From the NCBI GenBank assembly GCA_001784175.1, contig MFPR01000001.1:228561-292560 (forward strand): 64,000 bases of DNA, written 5' to 3'. Shown here piece after piece: positions 9,133-16,829 of the stretch. The notes beneath the pieces are model-generated. The model had not been told where the DNA came from. It made no database searches and saw only the letters and a program-made list of their open reading frames with translations. How positions within the stretch are numbered: the first letter of the stretch is position 1; every line of letters starts with the position of its first letter. The DNA comes from Candidatus Lindowbacteria bacterium RIFCSPLOWO2_12_FULL_62_27. Lineage in GTDB: Bacteria; Lindowbacteria; 2-12-FULL-62-27. A program made the translations under genes and the position numbers.

Positions 9133-10857
9133 TCAATCCTTGATCGCGACGCCGGTCTCGATCGGCGCCACCCGCAGGACTTCCTCGAGGGCGGTCTGGC
9201 CCTGCAGCACTTTCAGCCAGCCGTCCTCCCGCATGGGCCGCATGCCCATCTCCATCGCCTTCCGGTGGATCACGTTCGCCGGCTGCCGCTCCACGATCAG
9301 GTCGCTGATCTCGTTGTTCAGCTCGAGCACTTCATACAGGCCGATCCGGCCCTTGAACCCGGTCATGGCGCATTCGGAACACCCGCGCCCCCGGAAAAAT
9401 TCCTGGCCCTCGTAGTCGGAGGAACGCTTGCCTATTTTTTTGAAATCATCGGAGTTCGGCGTGTATTTCTCCCGGCACGCCGGACAGATCTTGCGCACCA
9501 GCCGCTGGCCGATGATGGCCCGGATGCTGGACGTGAGCAGAAAGGGCTCGCAGCCCATGTCGATGAGACGGGTGACGGCGCCGGCCGCCTCGTTCGTGTG
9601 GGCCGTCGCCAGCACCAGGTGGCCGGTCAGGGCGGACTGGATGGCGATCGAGGCCGTTTCGGCATCGCGGATTTCGCCGATCAGGATGATGTCCGGGTCC
9701 TGGCGGAGGATGGACCGGAGGGCGGCGGCGAAGGTCATGCCGACCTTTTCGTTCACCTGGCACTGGACGAGTCCCCGGATCTCGTACTCGACCGGATCCT
9801 CCACCGTGATCAGCTTGATGTCCGGCGTGTTCACTTCCTGCACGCCCGCGTAGAGCGTGGTGGTCTTGCCCGAGCCGGTGGGGCCTGTGACGAGAATGAT
9901 CCCGTTGGACGCCCCCAGGTTCTTTTTGAATTTCTCCGCGTCGTCCGGCTGGAAGCCGAGCTGGGCAATGTTGAGGACGGTCGCGCTGCGGTCCAGAAGA
10001 CGCATCACGACGCTCTCGCCGAACATCGTCGGCAGGCACGACACGCGGATGTCGATCTCCTTGCCGGCCAGCTTCACCCGGATCCGGCCGTCCTGCGGCA
10101 GGCGCGTCTCGGCGATGTTCAGGTCCGCCATGACCTTCACGCGAGACACGATCCCCGACTGCAGCGCGCGGGGCGGCGACGGAAGGTCCTTCAGCACGCC
10201 GTCGATGCGCTCCCGCACCTGGAACCGGTGCTCAAAGGGCTCGATGTGAATGTCGCTGGCGCGGTCCCGCAGCGATTGAAGAATGACCATGTTGACGAGC
10301 CGGATGATCGGCGTTTCGCTCCCGACCTGCTCGGCCCCGCCGCCCAACACGCCGTCGACGTCCTGGATGATCTGCACGTCGTCCTCCGTCAGCTCCTGCA
10401 GGACGCTTTCGACCGAAATCTGCTCGCCGTAGAGATGCTCGATGGAACGCATGACGTCCGACTCGGCGGCGATGACCGGCTCGATGTCCAAGCCCAGCAT
10501 GAGCTGCAAATCGTCCAGGGCCGTGATGTCGAGCGGGTCGGCCACCGCGACGATCAGCTTGCCGCTCACTTCCTCGATCGGCAGGAGCTTGTGCTGGCGG
10601 GCGACACGCTCGGGAATTTTTTGGATGAGTTCCGCCGTGATCGAGTAATCGGAGAGGCGCACGTAGGGGATGCCGAGCTGGGCCGAAAGCGCGGCGGCAA
10701 TCTGTTCCGGCGTCACCAGGCCAAGCTCCACCAGGGTCTGGCCCAGCCGGTGGCCCGTCTCTTTCTGGCGCGCGATCGCCTGCGCCACGGCCTCCTCCGA
10801 CACCAGCCCCGCCTCCATCAGAATGTCGCCGAGCCGGCGCCGCTCCGGGATCGCCAT
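9133..10857 (-). CDS. pilB: Pilus/secretion extension ATPase PilB (GspE family), second copy
   Basis: The likely start is the ATG at 10855-10857 (MAIPERRRLGDILMEAG), with GGAAAGG upstream; the longer open frame overlaps the HD-GYP gene and is not needed. The N-terminal GspE domain contains the repeated GLVTPEQIAAALSAQLGIPY-type motif. The motor domain has GPTGSGKTTTLYA, ILRQDPDIILIGEIRD and GHLVLATAHTNEAAG, and the Cys4 zinc motif reads CPAC and CSECAMTGFKGRIG. Function: ATP-driven assembly of a type IV pilus or a type II-like pseudopilus. It follows the HD-GYP gene by 5 nt and precedes pilB copy 1 by 6 nt. Confidence 0.94.
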   Translation of the reverse strand: MAIPERRRLGDILMEAGLVSEEAVAQAIARQKETGHRLGQTLVELGLVTPEQIAAALSAQLGIPYVRLSDYSITAELIQKIPERVARQHKLLPIEEVSGKLIVAVADPLDITALDDLQLMLGLDIEPVIAAESDVMRSIEHLYGEQISVESVLQELTEDDVQIIQDVDGVLGGGAEQVGSETPIIRLVNMVILQSLRDRASDIHIEPFEHRFQVRERIDGVLKDLPSPPRALQSGIVSRVKVMADLNIAETRLPQDGRIRVKLAGKEIDIRVSCLPTMFGESVVMRLLDRSATVLNIAQLGFQPDDAEKFKKNLGASNGIILVTGPTGSGKTTTLYAGVQEVNTPDIKLITVEDPVEYEIRGLVQCQVNEKVGMTFAAALRSILRQDPDIILIGEIRDAETASIAIQSALTGHLVLATAHTNEAAGAVTRLIDMGCEPFLLTSSIRAIIGQRLVRKICPACREKYTPNSDDFKKIGKRSSDYEGQEFFRGRGCSECAMTGFKGRIGLYEVLELNNEISDLIVERQPANVIHRKAMEMGMRPMREDGWLKVLQGQTALEEVLRVAPIETGVAIKD

Positions 10858-10862
10858 GATCG

Positions 10863-12443
10863 CTACCTTTCCGAATTTCCGACGCCGGCCGGCGGAAGTT
10901 CGTCGCCGTCGGGGGCGACACACGCTTCCAGGAAAAGGGTGACGAGGTCCGCGTTCAGATGACCCGCCGCGGCCGTGTCCCGCAAAATCTTCTGCGCCTC
11001 CGGCTCAGGGATCCGCTTCTTGTACGGCCGGTCGGCCGCGGTCAGCGCGTCGTAGATGTCGGCGACCGCCAGAATCTGGCCTTCCAGCGGAATCTCGTCG
11101 CCTTTCAACCCCTGCGGGTAGCCGGTGCCGTTCGGCCGCTCGTGGTGCGTGGCGGCCCAGACGGGAATCTCCTTCAGATCCTTCGGCCAGTGGATCTTGG
11201 CAAGAATGTCCCACGTTTTTCGTACGTGGTCCTTCATCACTTTGAACTCCTCATCGGAAAGGTTTCCCTTGGCCAGAACCAGGTGTTGATATTCGGTCTC
11301 GGTAAGCTGCGGCGTCGGATCGTCGGCGATCCGGTACACCGACCGCCGCATCCGCTCGAACGCGCCCTTGTCCTCCGCGCTGACGGCGCCTGGCGTGATG
11401 TTCCGGCGGATCCGATCCAGGTCCGAGTCCAGCCCCGCGCAAAAAGACCGGTAGGACTCCGGATTCAGGCCGCCGTTTTCCAGAGCGCGGATCTTCTCCG
11501 CCAGCTTGATCTGCCCGAACCTCAGCCGGATCGCTTCGATCTCGTGCGGCTCCAGCTTGTCACGCTTGTTCAGGATCGCCTCCGGCACCGTGATCTTGCC
11601 GATGTCGTGCAAAAGCGCGGCGAACCGAAGCTTCCGCAGCGACTCCTCCGAGTAATGAATGCGCTTGAACGGCGCCCGGCCGCTCGCGCTGATCGCGCGC
11701 GCGATCCGGTCGGAATAGAGCGCCACCCGCACGGTGTGGCCGTAGGTGATCCGGTCGCGTTCGCCGAGGGCGTGGATGGAGGACTCGATGAAGGACTCGA
11801 AGAGATTGATCTGGCTTTCGATGAGCAGGGAATTCTCCAGCGCGACGGAGGCGATGGAGGCGATCGACATCAGCATCTTTTCGTCCTGCGGCCGGAATGC
11901 TCCGGACTTTTTGTTGAGGACCTGCATGACGCCCGTCACGCCGCCGCCGTGCGACCGCATGGGCGCGGCCAGAATGTTCCGCGTGTGATAGCCGGTCTGC
12001 TTGTCCACGTCGGGGTTGAAGTCCGGATGGCGATGGACGTCCGGGACGTTCACCAGCTTGCCCTTCCGGAGCGCCAGACCCGCGATCCCGCGGTCCGACG
12101 GCACCCGCAGCATCTTCCGGCCCGTGCCCTCCGCAACCTTCGACCAAAGCTCCTCCCGGGACTCGTCGTAAATGAAAATGCTGGTCCGCTCGGCGCCGAG
12201 CAGCACCGACGTCTCCATTGCAAGAAATTTCAGAAGCTGATCGACCCCGCGGGTCGACGAAAGAAGGGTCGACAGCTCAAGGAGCGTGTAGAGCCGGTCG
12301 TTTTCCTCCGCAAGCGCCTGCCGCGCGGGCGCACGACGCCCGCCGCCGCCTTTCATGCTGACACCTTCTCCCTTGGCGCTCTGGGACCGCAGAGCGCGCT
12401 TGGCCCGCACGGAACCCGGCCCCGGATGGGTATTCCTTGCCAT
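10863..12443 (-). CDS. GAF/HD-GYP domain protein, putative cyclic-di-GMP phosphodiesterase
   Basis: A GAF domain (about 65-205, ending GVMQVLNKKSGAF) precedes an HD-GYP hydrolase with HDIGK at 279-283 and the signature HHERPNGTGYP. The C-terminal half has ILAVADIYDALTAADRPYKK, another family hallmark. HD-GYP enzymes typically hydrolyse cyclic-di-GMP and often regulate pili and motility; as first gene of the pilus operon it likely tunes pilus function. A strong promoter (12452-12481) places the transcription start close to the ATG at 12443, so this could be a leaderless start. An alternative ATG at 12354-12356 with GGAGAAGG upstream would drop 29 low-complexity residues. Confidence 0.92.
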   Translation of the reverse strand: MARNTHPGPGSVRAKRALRSQSAKGEGVSMKGGGGRRAPARQALAEENDRLYTLLELSTLLSSTRGVDQLLKFLAMETSVLLGAERTSIFIYDESREELWSKVAEGTGRKMLRVPSDRGIAGLALRKGKLVNVPDVHRHPDFNPDVDKQTGYHTRNILAAPMRSHGGGVTGVMQVLNKKSGAFRPQDEKMLMSIASIASVALENSLLIESQINLFESFIESSIHALGERDRITYGHTVRVALYSDRIARAISASGRAPFKRIHYSEESLRKLRFAALLHDIGKITVPEAILNKRDKLEPHEIEAIRLRFGQIKLAEKIRALENGGLNPESYRSFCAGLDSDLDRIRRNITPGAVSAEDKGAFERMRRSVYRIADDPTPQLTETEYQHLVLAKGNLSDEEFKVMKDHVRKTWDILAKIHWPKDLKEIPVWAATHHERPNGTGYPQGLKGDEIPLEGQILAVADIYDALTAADRPYKKRIPEPEAQKILRDTAAAGHLNADLVTLFLEACVAPDGDELPPAGVGNSER

Positions 12444-12451
12444 ATTCCAAA

Positions 12452-12481
12452 ATTATATGGGTGAGGAGTGCGACTTGTCAA
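12452..12481 (-). promoter_or_regulatory. Consensus sigma-70 promoter of the pilus operon
   Basis: On the minus strand TTGACA (12476-12481) and TATAAT (12452-12457) are separated by 18 bp. The -10 ends only 8 nt before the ATG at 12443, predicting a leaderless or nearly leaderless transcript. It lies in the 45-bp gap after the NlpC/P60 gene. Confidence 0.75.
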
Positions 12482-12488
12482 TAAATGC

Positions 12489-13481
12489 TCATTCGGTGGG
12501 AATCAACCGCCCGAAATAGACGACCTTTTCGGTTGCCGTGTCGCCTGAGTCCATCTGCGAGAGGCGCTGCCCGAGCTTTTGTTTGAACGTCACCCGCCGC
12601 ACCGCCTGGCCCGTGCCCGGGCCTTCGATCAGATATTCGCCGCCCGCGAAGATCATCACGTGAACAACGCGGTCCGGTTTCTTCGCGTTCGCGAGAAACA
12701 CGAGATCGCCGCGCCTCAAGTCCCGGCGGCGGATCGCCCGCGACACCATCCATTGCTCGTGCGAGTCCCTCGGAATCGAAAGCCCGGCCGCGCGATAGGC
12801 CACATGCGCGAGGCCGGAGCAGTCAACACCTGTCACCGCGCGGCGATAGTCCGGCCCGTACGGACTGAGACCGCCCCAGTAATATGGAGTACGGATGAAG
12901 CCCTGCGCGTTTTTCAGAATCTCCAGCCGGGTCCGCCATTCGGAAGACTTCGGCCCATCGACAAGCCGGACGTCCTTTTTTCGCATCCAGCCTGTCAGAC
13001 CCCCATGATAGGAGACTTCCATCCATCCGCCGCGCCGGCCCAGAACCGAGAGCCGGCTCCCGAAGGGAATCGTCAGCAACGGATCGCTCTTCTCTCCGAA
13101 AAGCCCCGCCGGCGCCGGGAAAATGTCCGACCACCCGCGCCGCGCCACGCCCGACGCCCCACCCGGCGCCGCCGGCACGGCACTCAGCGCCGACCGCCGA
13201 ACCCAGCCCGGATATCCCTCCCACTGCTTCTTGTGCGTGTACTCCGCCTGCCCCGGAACCTCAACCAGCGCCCAGTCGTCCCGCCATTCGCGGATGACGA
13301 CCGTTTCGCCAAACAGAAGCTGCGTTTCCTGCAAAGGATCGTGAACGTAACTGTCGATCGCGTCCTTCGGCTCCGACCGCACGTCGGCCACGGGAACAAT
13401 CACGCGCATGATCTCATCCGACGCGCCCGCCATCGACGCGCAGAGGACAACGCAGACGAGGGCGGATAAAAAATACCTCAT
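12489..13481 (-). CDS. Secreted NlpC/P60 cell-wall hydrolase with SH3 domains
   Basis: MRYFLSALVCVVLCASMAGA is a clear signal peptide. SH3-like segments follow (VADVRSEP... and LTIPFGSRLSVLGRRGGW...), then the NlpC/P60 domain with the catalytic Cys in GVDCSGLAH, the His in RVVHVMIF, and the preceding YYWGG motif. Enzymes of this architecture (YkfC-like gamma-D-glutamyl-diaminoacid endopeptidases) cleave stem peptides of peptidoglycan. The ATG at 13479-13481 overlaps the dsbD stop (ATGA), so the two genes are coupled; the same frame is open further upstream but only antiparallels dsbD in another frame. The usual third catalytic position is not obvious (IEGPG). Confidence 0.9.
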   Translation of the reverse strand: MRYFLSALVCVVLCASMAGASDEIMRVIVPVADVRSEPKDAIDSYVHDPLQETQLLFGETVVIREWRDDWALVEVPGQAEYTHKKQWEGYPGWVRRSALSAVPAAPGGASGVARRGWSDIFPAPAGLFGEKSDPLLTIPFGSRLSVLGRRGGWMEVSYHGGLTGWMRKKDVRLVDGPKSSEWRTRLEILKNAQGFIRTPYYWGGLSPYGPDYRRAVTGVDCSGLAHVAYRAAGLSIPRDSHEQWMVSRAIRRRDLRRGDLVFLANAKKPDRVVHVMIFAGGEYLIEGPGTGQAVRRVTFKQKLGQRLSQMDSGDTATEKVVYFGRLIPTE

Positions 13482-15265
13482 GAGCCGTGCCCGCCCAGCT
13501 CCGACAACAACGCTTCTGCCGAAAACTCGCCGACCCAACGGATCCGCTCCACGCCGGCGGTGTCGAAGTAGATCAGCGTCGGCACGCCGGAAATGCCGAA
13601 TCTCTCCCGCGCCTCCTGCGCCTCCGGCGCGTCGTACAGGGTGAGGTCCACCTTGAGCCGGACGGCCTGCTCCAGCGCCGCGCGCACGCGCGGGTCCGCG
13701 TACGTTGTCCGGTCCATCAGCTTGCAGGGCAGACACCACTCGGCGGAAAAATCGAGGGCGACGGGCCGGCCGGCGGCGCGGGCCGCGTCGAAACTCGCAG
13801 CATCGTACGGAAGCCAGAATTCCCCGGCGGCGTCCTCGCGCGGCGCGGTCAGAAAAAAGCTCGCGCCGACAACCGCCAAGCCGATGGCGGAAAGACCGGC
13901 CCACAGGCGCGGCCACCGGCGCGCGCGTTTCACACAAACCCACGCCGCCGTCCCGCACGCCGCCAGTAATGTAAGGCCGAACAACGCCCGCTCGGCCGCG
14001 TCCGGAATCAGGGGCGCGCAGAAATAGACGGCCAGCCCCAGAAGCACAAATCCGAAACACCATTTCACCACATCCATCCACGCGCCCAGTTTCGGGAGCG
14101 CTGGAATACGCTCCGAAAAAAGGCCCAGGAGCAAATACGGCAAGCCCAGTCCCGCCGACAGCACCGAAAACAGCAGAAACCCCAGCGCCGGAGACTGGCG
14201 CGAACCGACATACGCCAGAAGCGCCACCACGAAGGGCCCGATGCATGGCGCGGCCACCACGCCCATCGTCGCGCCCATCCCGAACGCTCCCAGCGGCGCG
14301 CTCCCGCCGCTCACGCGCTGCGCCCACGAGGCCGGCAGGCCAAAGCCGACCCAGCCGAACATGCCGGCCGACAGATACAGCATGAGAAGCGACAGCGCGA
14401 TCAGGACCGGCGGATTCTGAAGCGCCGCGCCGAAGAATCCGCCCGTGAGGCCCGCCACGGTCCCGAGCGCGCTGAAGACGAGGACGAGACCGAGAAAATA
14501 GGCCACCGCGTCGGTCACCGGGCGGCGGCTCGGCCCGCGGCCGCCGAAAAAGGCGACGGTGATCGGAATCATCGGATACACGCACGGCGTGAGGTTCAGG
14601 GCCACGCCGCCCCAGAAAATCAACAGGAGCGCAAGAAACACGCCCTTCTCTTGCATGAGATGTGCGATCGCGTTCCCGCCGACCGATTCCTCCGGCGGGT
14701 TCGGGATGCGCAGGCCGCGCGCCAGACCATAATCCAACTGGGGACTCGGGTGAGCTTGGGGAAGCGGCGCGACCGTGAGCGGAATGTCAAGCCGCGCCTC
14801 GGCCGGCGGCAGGCACTTCTCGTCATCGCAGGCCTGATACCGGAGCGCCGCCGTCATGCGATGAACGCCTGCGCCAACGTCCGCGATGTGTACTTTCCAT
14901 TTGAAAACGGTCCGCCCTTCATACAAATCCAGCGGTGACTCGTCAAAGGACAAAACCTTGCGGACGCCCGCCGGATAGGCGACCTCCGAAACCGTGAACC
15001 CCTCCGGCGCCGTCACCCGCACGTCGGTCGGAATCAGATACTCCATGGCAGGCCGATGAGAATTGATGTGCCAGCCGCCCGCAACATCCGCGGTCAGCCA
15101 GACCTCCACCGTTTGCATGGCCGTGACCGTTTCGGCGCGCACGTCCGCCGAAAGCCGCACCGGCTGCTCCGCATCCGCGGGCCCGGCCGCGAAGGCCGGA
15201 CACACCCCGATTAGAAACACAGACAAGAGGAAAAACGTCGATCGACGGACAGCGCCCAACCGCAT
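13478..15265 (-). CDS. dsbD: Thiol:disulfide interchange protein DsbD
   Basis: All three DsbD modules are visible. After a signal peptide ending PAFAA there is a periplasmic alpha domain with the redox pair in ACDDEKCLPP. Next comes a polytopic beta domain with the membrane cysteines in LNLTPCVYPMIPI and AAPCIGPFVV. The C-terminal thioredoxin gamma domain has FSAEWCLPCKLMD. The protein moves electrons from cytoplasmic thioredoxin to periplasmic thiol proteins. I prefer the ATG at 15263-15265 (MRLGAVRRS), which gives a normal signal peptide; an upstream start would add 12 residues. It is coupled to the NlpC/P60 gene downstream. Cys-rich exported proteins elsewhere in this window would be plausible clients. 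Confidence 0.95.
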   Translation of the reverse strand: MRLGAVRRSTFFLLSVFLIGVCPAFAAGPADAEQPVRLSADVRAETVTAMQTVEVWLTADVAGGWHINSHRPAMEYLIPTDVRVTAPEGFTVSEVAYPAGVRKVLSFDESPLDLYEGRTVFKWKVHIADVGAGVHRMTAALRYQACDDEKCLPPAEARLDIPLTVAPLPQAHPSPQLDYGLARGLRIPNPPEESVGGNAIAHLMQEKGVFLALLLIFWGGVALNLTPCVYPMIPITVAFFGGRGPSRRPVTDAVAYFLGLVLVFSALGTVAGLTGGFFGAALQNPPVLIALSLLMLYLSAGMFGWVGFGLPASWAQRVSGGSAPLGAFGMGATMGVVAAPCIGPFVVALLAYVGSRQSPALGFLLFSVLSAGLGLPYLLLGLFSERIPALPKLGAWMDVVKWCFGFVLLGLAVYFCAPLIPDAAERALFGLTLLAACGTAAWVCVKRARRWPRLWAGLSAIGLAVVGASFFLTAPREDAAGEFWLPYDAASFDAARAAGRPVALDFSAEWCLPCKLMDRTTYADPRVRAALEQAVRLKVDLTLYDAPEAQEARERFGISGVPTLIYFDTAGVERIRWVGEFSAEALLSELGGHGS

Positions 15266-15371
15266 GCTATGTGAGATACCGGACATCCCCGCAAATGTCA
15301 ATTCCCAGCGACGACCCCGTCCCTTTTATTTTCAGGATTTTTCTTGTATTGAGATAGATGGACGTTCAAAT

Positions 15372-15442
15372 TGGGGCGTCGTCTAACGGTAGGACTGCAG
15401 GCTCTGGACCTGCCTGTCCAGGTTCGAATCCTGGCGCCCCAG
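15372..15442 (+). tRNA. tRNA-Gln (anticodon CTG)
   Basis: A cloverleaf can be drawn by hand. The acceptor arm TGGGGCG (15372-15378) pairs perfectly with CGCCCCA (15435-15441), discriminator G at 15442. The D arm contains CTAACGGTAG. The anticodon stem GCAGG/CCTGC encloses loop CTCTGGA with anticodon CTG, and the T arm is CCAGG TTCGAAT CCTGG. A U at position 1 is typical of bacterial tRNA-Gln. CCA is not encoded. Confidence 0.95.
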
Positions 15443-15516
15443 TATCACAGTCTCTGACAGCCATCCACGGCTCCCTCCGCTTGCGTGTCCGCCGTGTCGC
15501 ATCCTATGCTCCGAGC

Positions 15517-16287
15517 ATGCGCATCGTGATCACCGGCTTGAACGGTACGGTCGGGCCCAAGGTCGCGCGGGTGTTTCGGGGGCAGGGGGCCGACGTCGTC
15601 GGGTGGGACAGGAGCGAGGTTCCTCCGGACGACAGGAACGCCGTGGCGAAGTACATCGAGCGGACGCGGCCGGACGCGATCTGCCATCTGGCCATGGGGA
15701 GCGAGGCATGGGCGGGAGTTCTGGCCAGGTATGCGGCGGCGAATGACATCCCGTTCCTGTTTGCCAGCACGGCGATGGTCTTTGACGCAAGCCCCGACGG
15801 CCCGCACCGCCCGGGCGACCGGCGGACGGCGAAAGACGACTATGGACGATACAAGATACGCTGTGAAGACGCCGTGCTGGAGAATCATCCCGGCGCCATC
15901 GTCGCGCGATTTGGATGGCAGATCGATTCTGATGCAGTCGGAAACAACATGCTCGCGCATCTGGATCAACAACAGTCGCGGGACGGAAACGTACAGGCCA
16001 GTCGCCGGTGGATTCCGGCGTGTTCGTTCATGGACGACACGGCAGTGTCGCTTTGGGCGCTGATCGCCGGGCGCGAGCGCGGCGTGTTTCACCTCGACAG
16101 CAACGCCCGGGACGCTTGGACGTTTGACCGCATCGCCCTCGCCGTCCGGCGCCGGTTCGGCCGGGAGAGGTGGGCCATCGAAGTCACCGAATCCTACACG
16201 CACGATCAGCGACTGGGCGGCCACGAAAACCGCATCACAAGCCTCTCCGACCGCCTGCCTTTACAAGGGCTGGGGGATAGGTCATGA
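15517..16287 (+). CDS. NAD(P)-dependent sugar-nucleotide reductase/epimerase (RmlD-like SDR)
   Basis: It starts MRIVITGLNGTVGPKVA, a Rossmann nucleotide-binding Gly motif (GxxGxxG) at the extreme N-terminus, as in RmlD and extended SDR proteins. A YGRYKIRCEDAV segment provides the active-site YxxxK, and FASTAMVFD supplies the upstream Ser/Thr. At 256 residues it is slightly short for dTDP-4-dehydrorhamnose reductase. The likely role is reduction or epimerisation of a nucleotide sugar for surface polysaccharide; the substrate is not determinable. The start is the ATG at 15517 rather than the upstream open frame, which runs through the tRNA-Gln gene. Confidence 0.8.
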   Translation: MRIVITGLNGTVGPKVARVFRGQGADVVGWDRSEVPPDDRNAVAKYIERTRPDAICHLAMGSEAWAGVLARYAAANDIPFLFASTAMVFDASPDGPHRPGDRRTAKDDYGRYKIRCEDAVLENHPGAIVARFGWQIDSDAVGNNMLAHLDQQQSRDGNVQASRRWIPACSFMDDTAVSLWALIAGRERGVFHLDSNARDAWTFDRIALAVRRRFGRERWAIEVTESYTHDQRLGGHENRITSLSDRLPLQGLGDRS

Positions 16288-16340
16288 TGCCGGGCCTAGG
16301 ATGCGGGCTACAAATTATGGAGTCGCGAAAGGAGTTTCAC

Positions 16341-16541
16341 ATGGGAGAAATCAGTTTTGACGAGTACAAGGGGCGCGCCATGATGGTCATCTCGAACGGT
16401 CCGAACGACCGGTTTCCGTTCAAGTTCGGGCTCAAGAAGGCGAAGATGGTGGTGGAACACATCGAGGACATCAAAAAATGGGTGGCCGAGCAGGAGGCCA
16501 TGCAGGCGAGCTTGAAGGCCGACGGCGAGCCGGAGGAATAG
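16341..16541 (+). CDS. Small acidic protein of unknown function (66 aa)
   Basis: The ATG at 16341 has a good Shine-Dalgarno (AAAGGAG, 6 nt spacing). The product begins MGEISFDEYKGRAMMVISNG and ends with a charged helix (KWVAEQEAMQASLKADGEPEE). I recognise no domain. Beta-strand-like N-terminal and helical C-terminal halves are suggested by composition. The TAG stop is directly followed by the GTG of the HNH gene, so the two are almost certainly co-translated. The pairing with an HNH-fold protein is the only functional clue. Confidence 0.75.
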   Translation: MGEISFDEYKGRAMMVISNGPNDRFPFKFGLKKAKMVVEHIEDIKKWVAEQEAMQASLKADGEPEE

Positions 16542-16817
16542 GTGGCGCCCGGCGGCGCCTGCGATCTGTGTGATCGCCAAGTCGGGGAGGAAAATCTTCA
16601 CGAACACCACCTCATCCCGAAACTTCAGTTGCGCCGCATGAAACGCAGAGGGAAAAAAGTCGCGTCCGCCACGGTCCGGTTTTGCAAGCCCTGCCACAAC
16701 GAAGTCCACGGGCTCTTTGAGCCCCCCGTTCTGGCGCGGGAATATTCGACGCTCGAACTCCTGCGCTCCGCCGGGGCGATTCAGCCGTACCTGGAGTGGA
16801 TCAGGAAGAAGAAATAG
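16542..16817 (+). CDS. HNH-fold zinc protein, putative endonuclease (91 aa)
   Basis: A GTG start immediately follows the stop of the upstream small gene, with GGAGGAATAG as ribosome-binding site. The sequence has an HNH/treble-clef pattern: CDLC, then EHHLIPKLQLRRMK, then VRFCKPCHNEVHGLF. The two CxxC pairs would bind structural zinc, and the HH plus late N and H match the HNH catalytic core. Such stand-alone domains can be nicking endonucleases or degenerate zinc proteins. No restriction or mobile-element partner is next to it, so the role is open. Confidence 0.8.
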   Translation: MAPGGACDLCDRQVGEENLHEHHLIPKLQLRRMKRRGKKVASATVRFCKPCHNEVHGLFEPPVLAREYSTLELLRSAGAIQPYLEWIRKKK

Positions 16818-16829
16818 GCGCCGGACGCG

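Noticed and set aside
13482..14585. N-terminal extension of the NlpC/P60 frame to about 698 residues
   Set aside because: The extension lies over dsbD in another frame and is Arg/Gly-rich without structure. The ATG at 13481 gives a clean signal peptide and couples to the dsbD stop.
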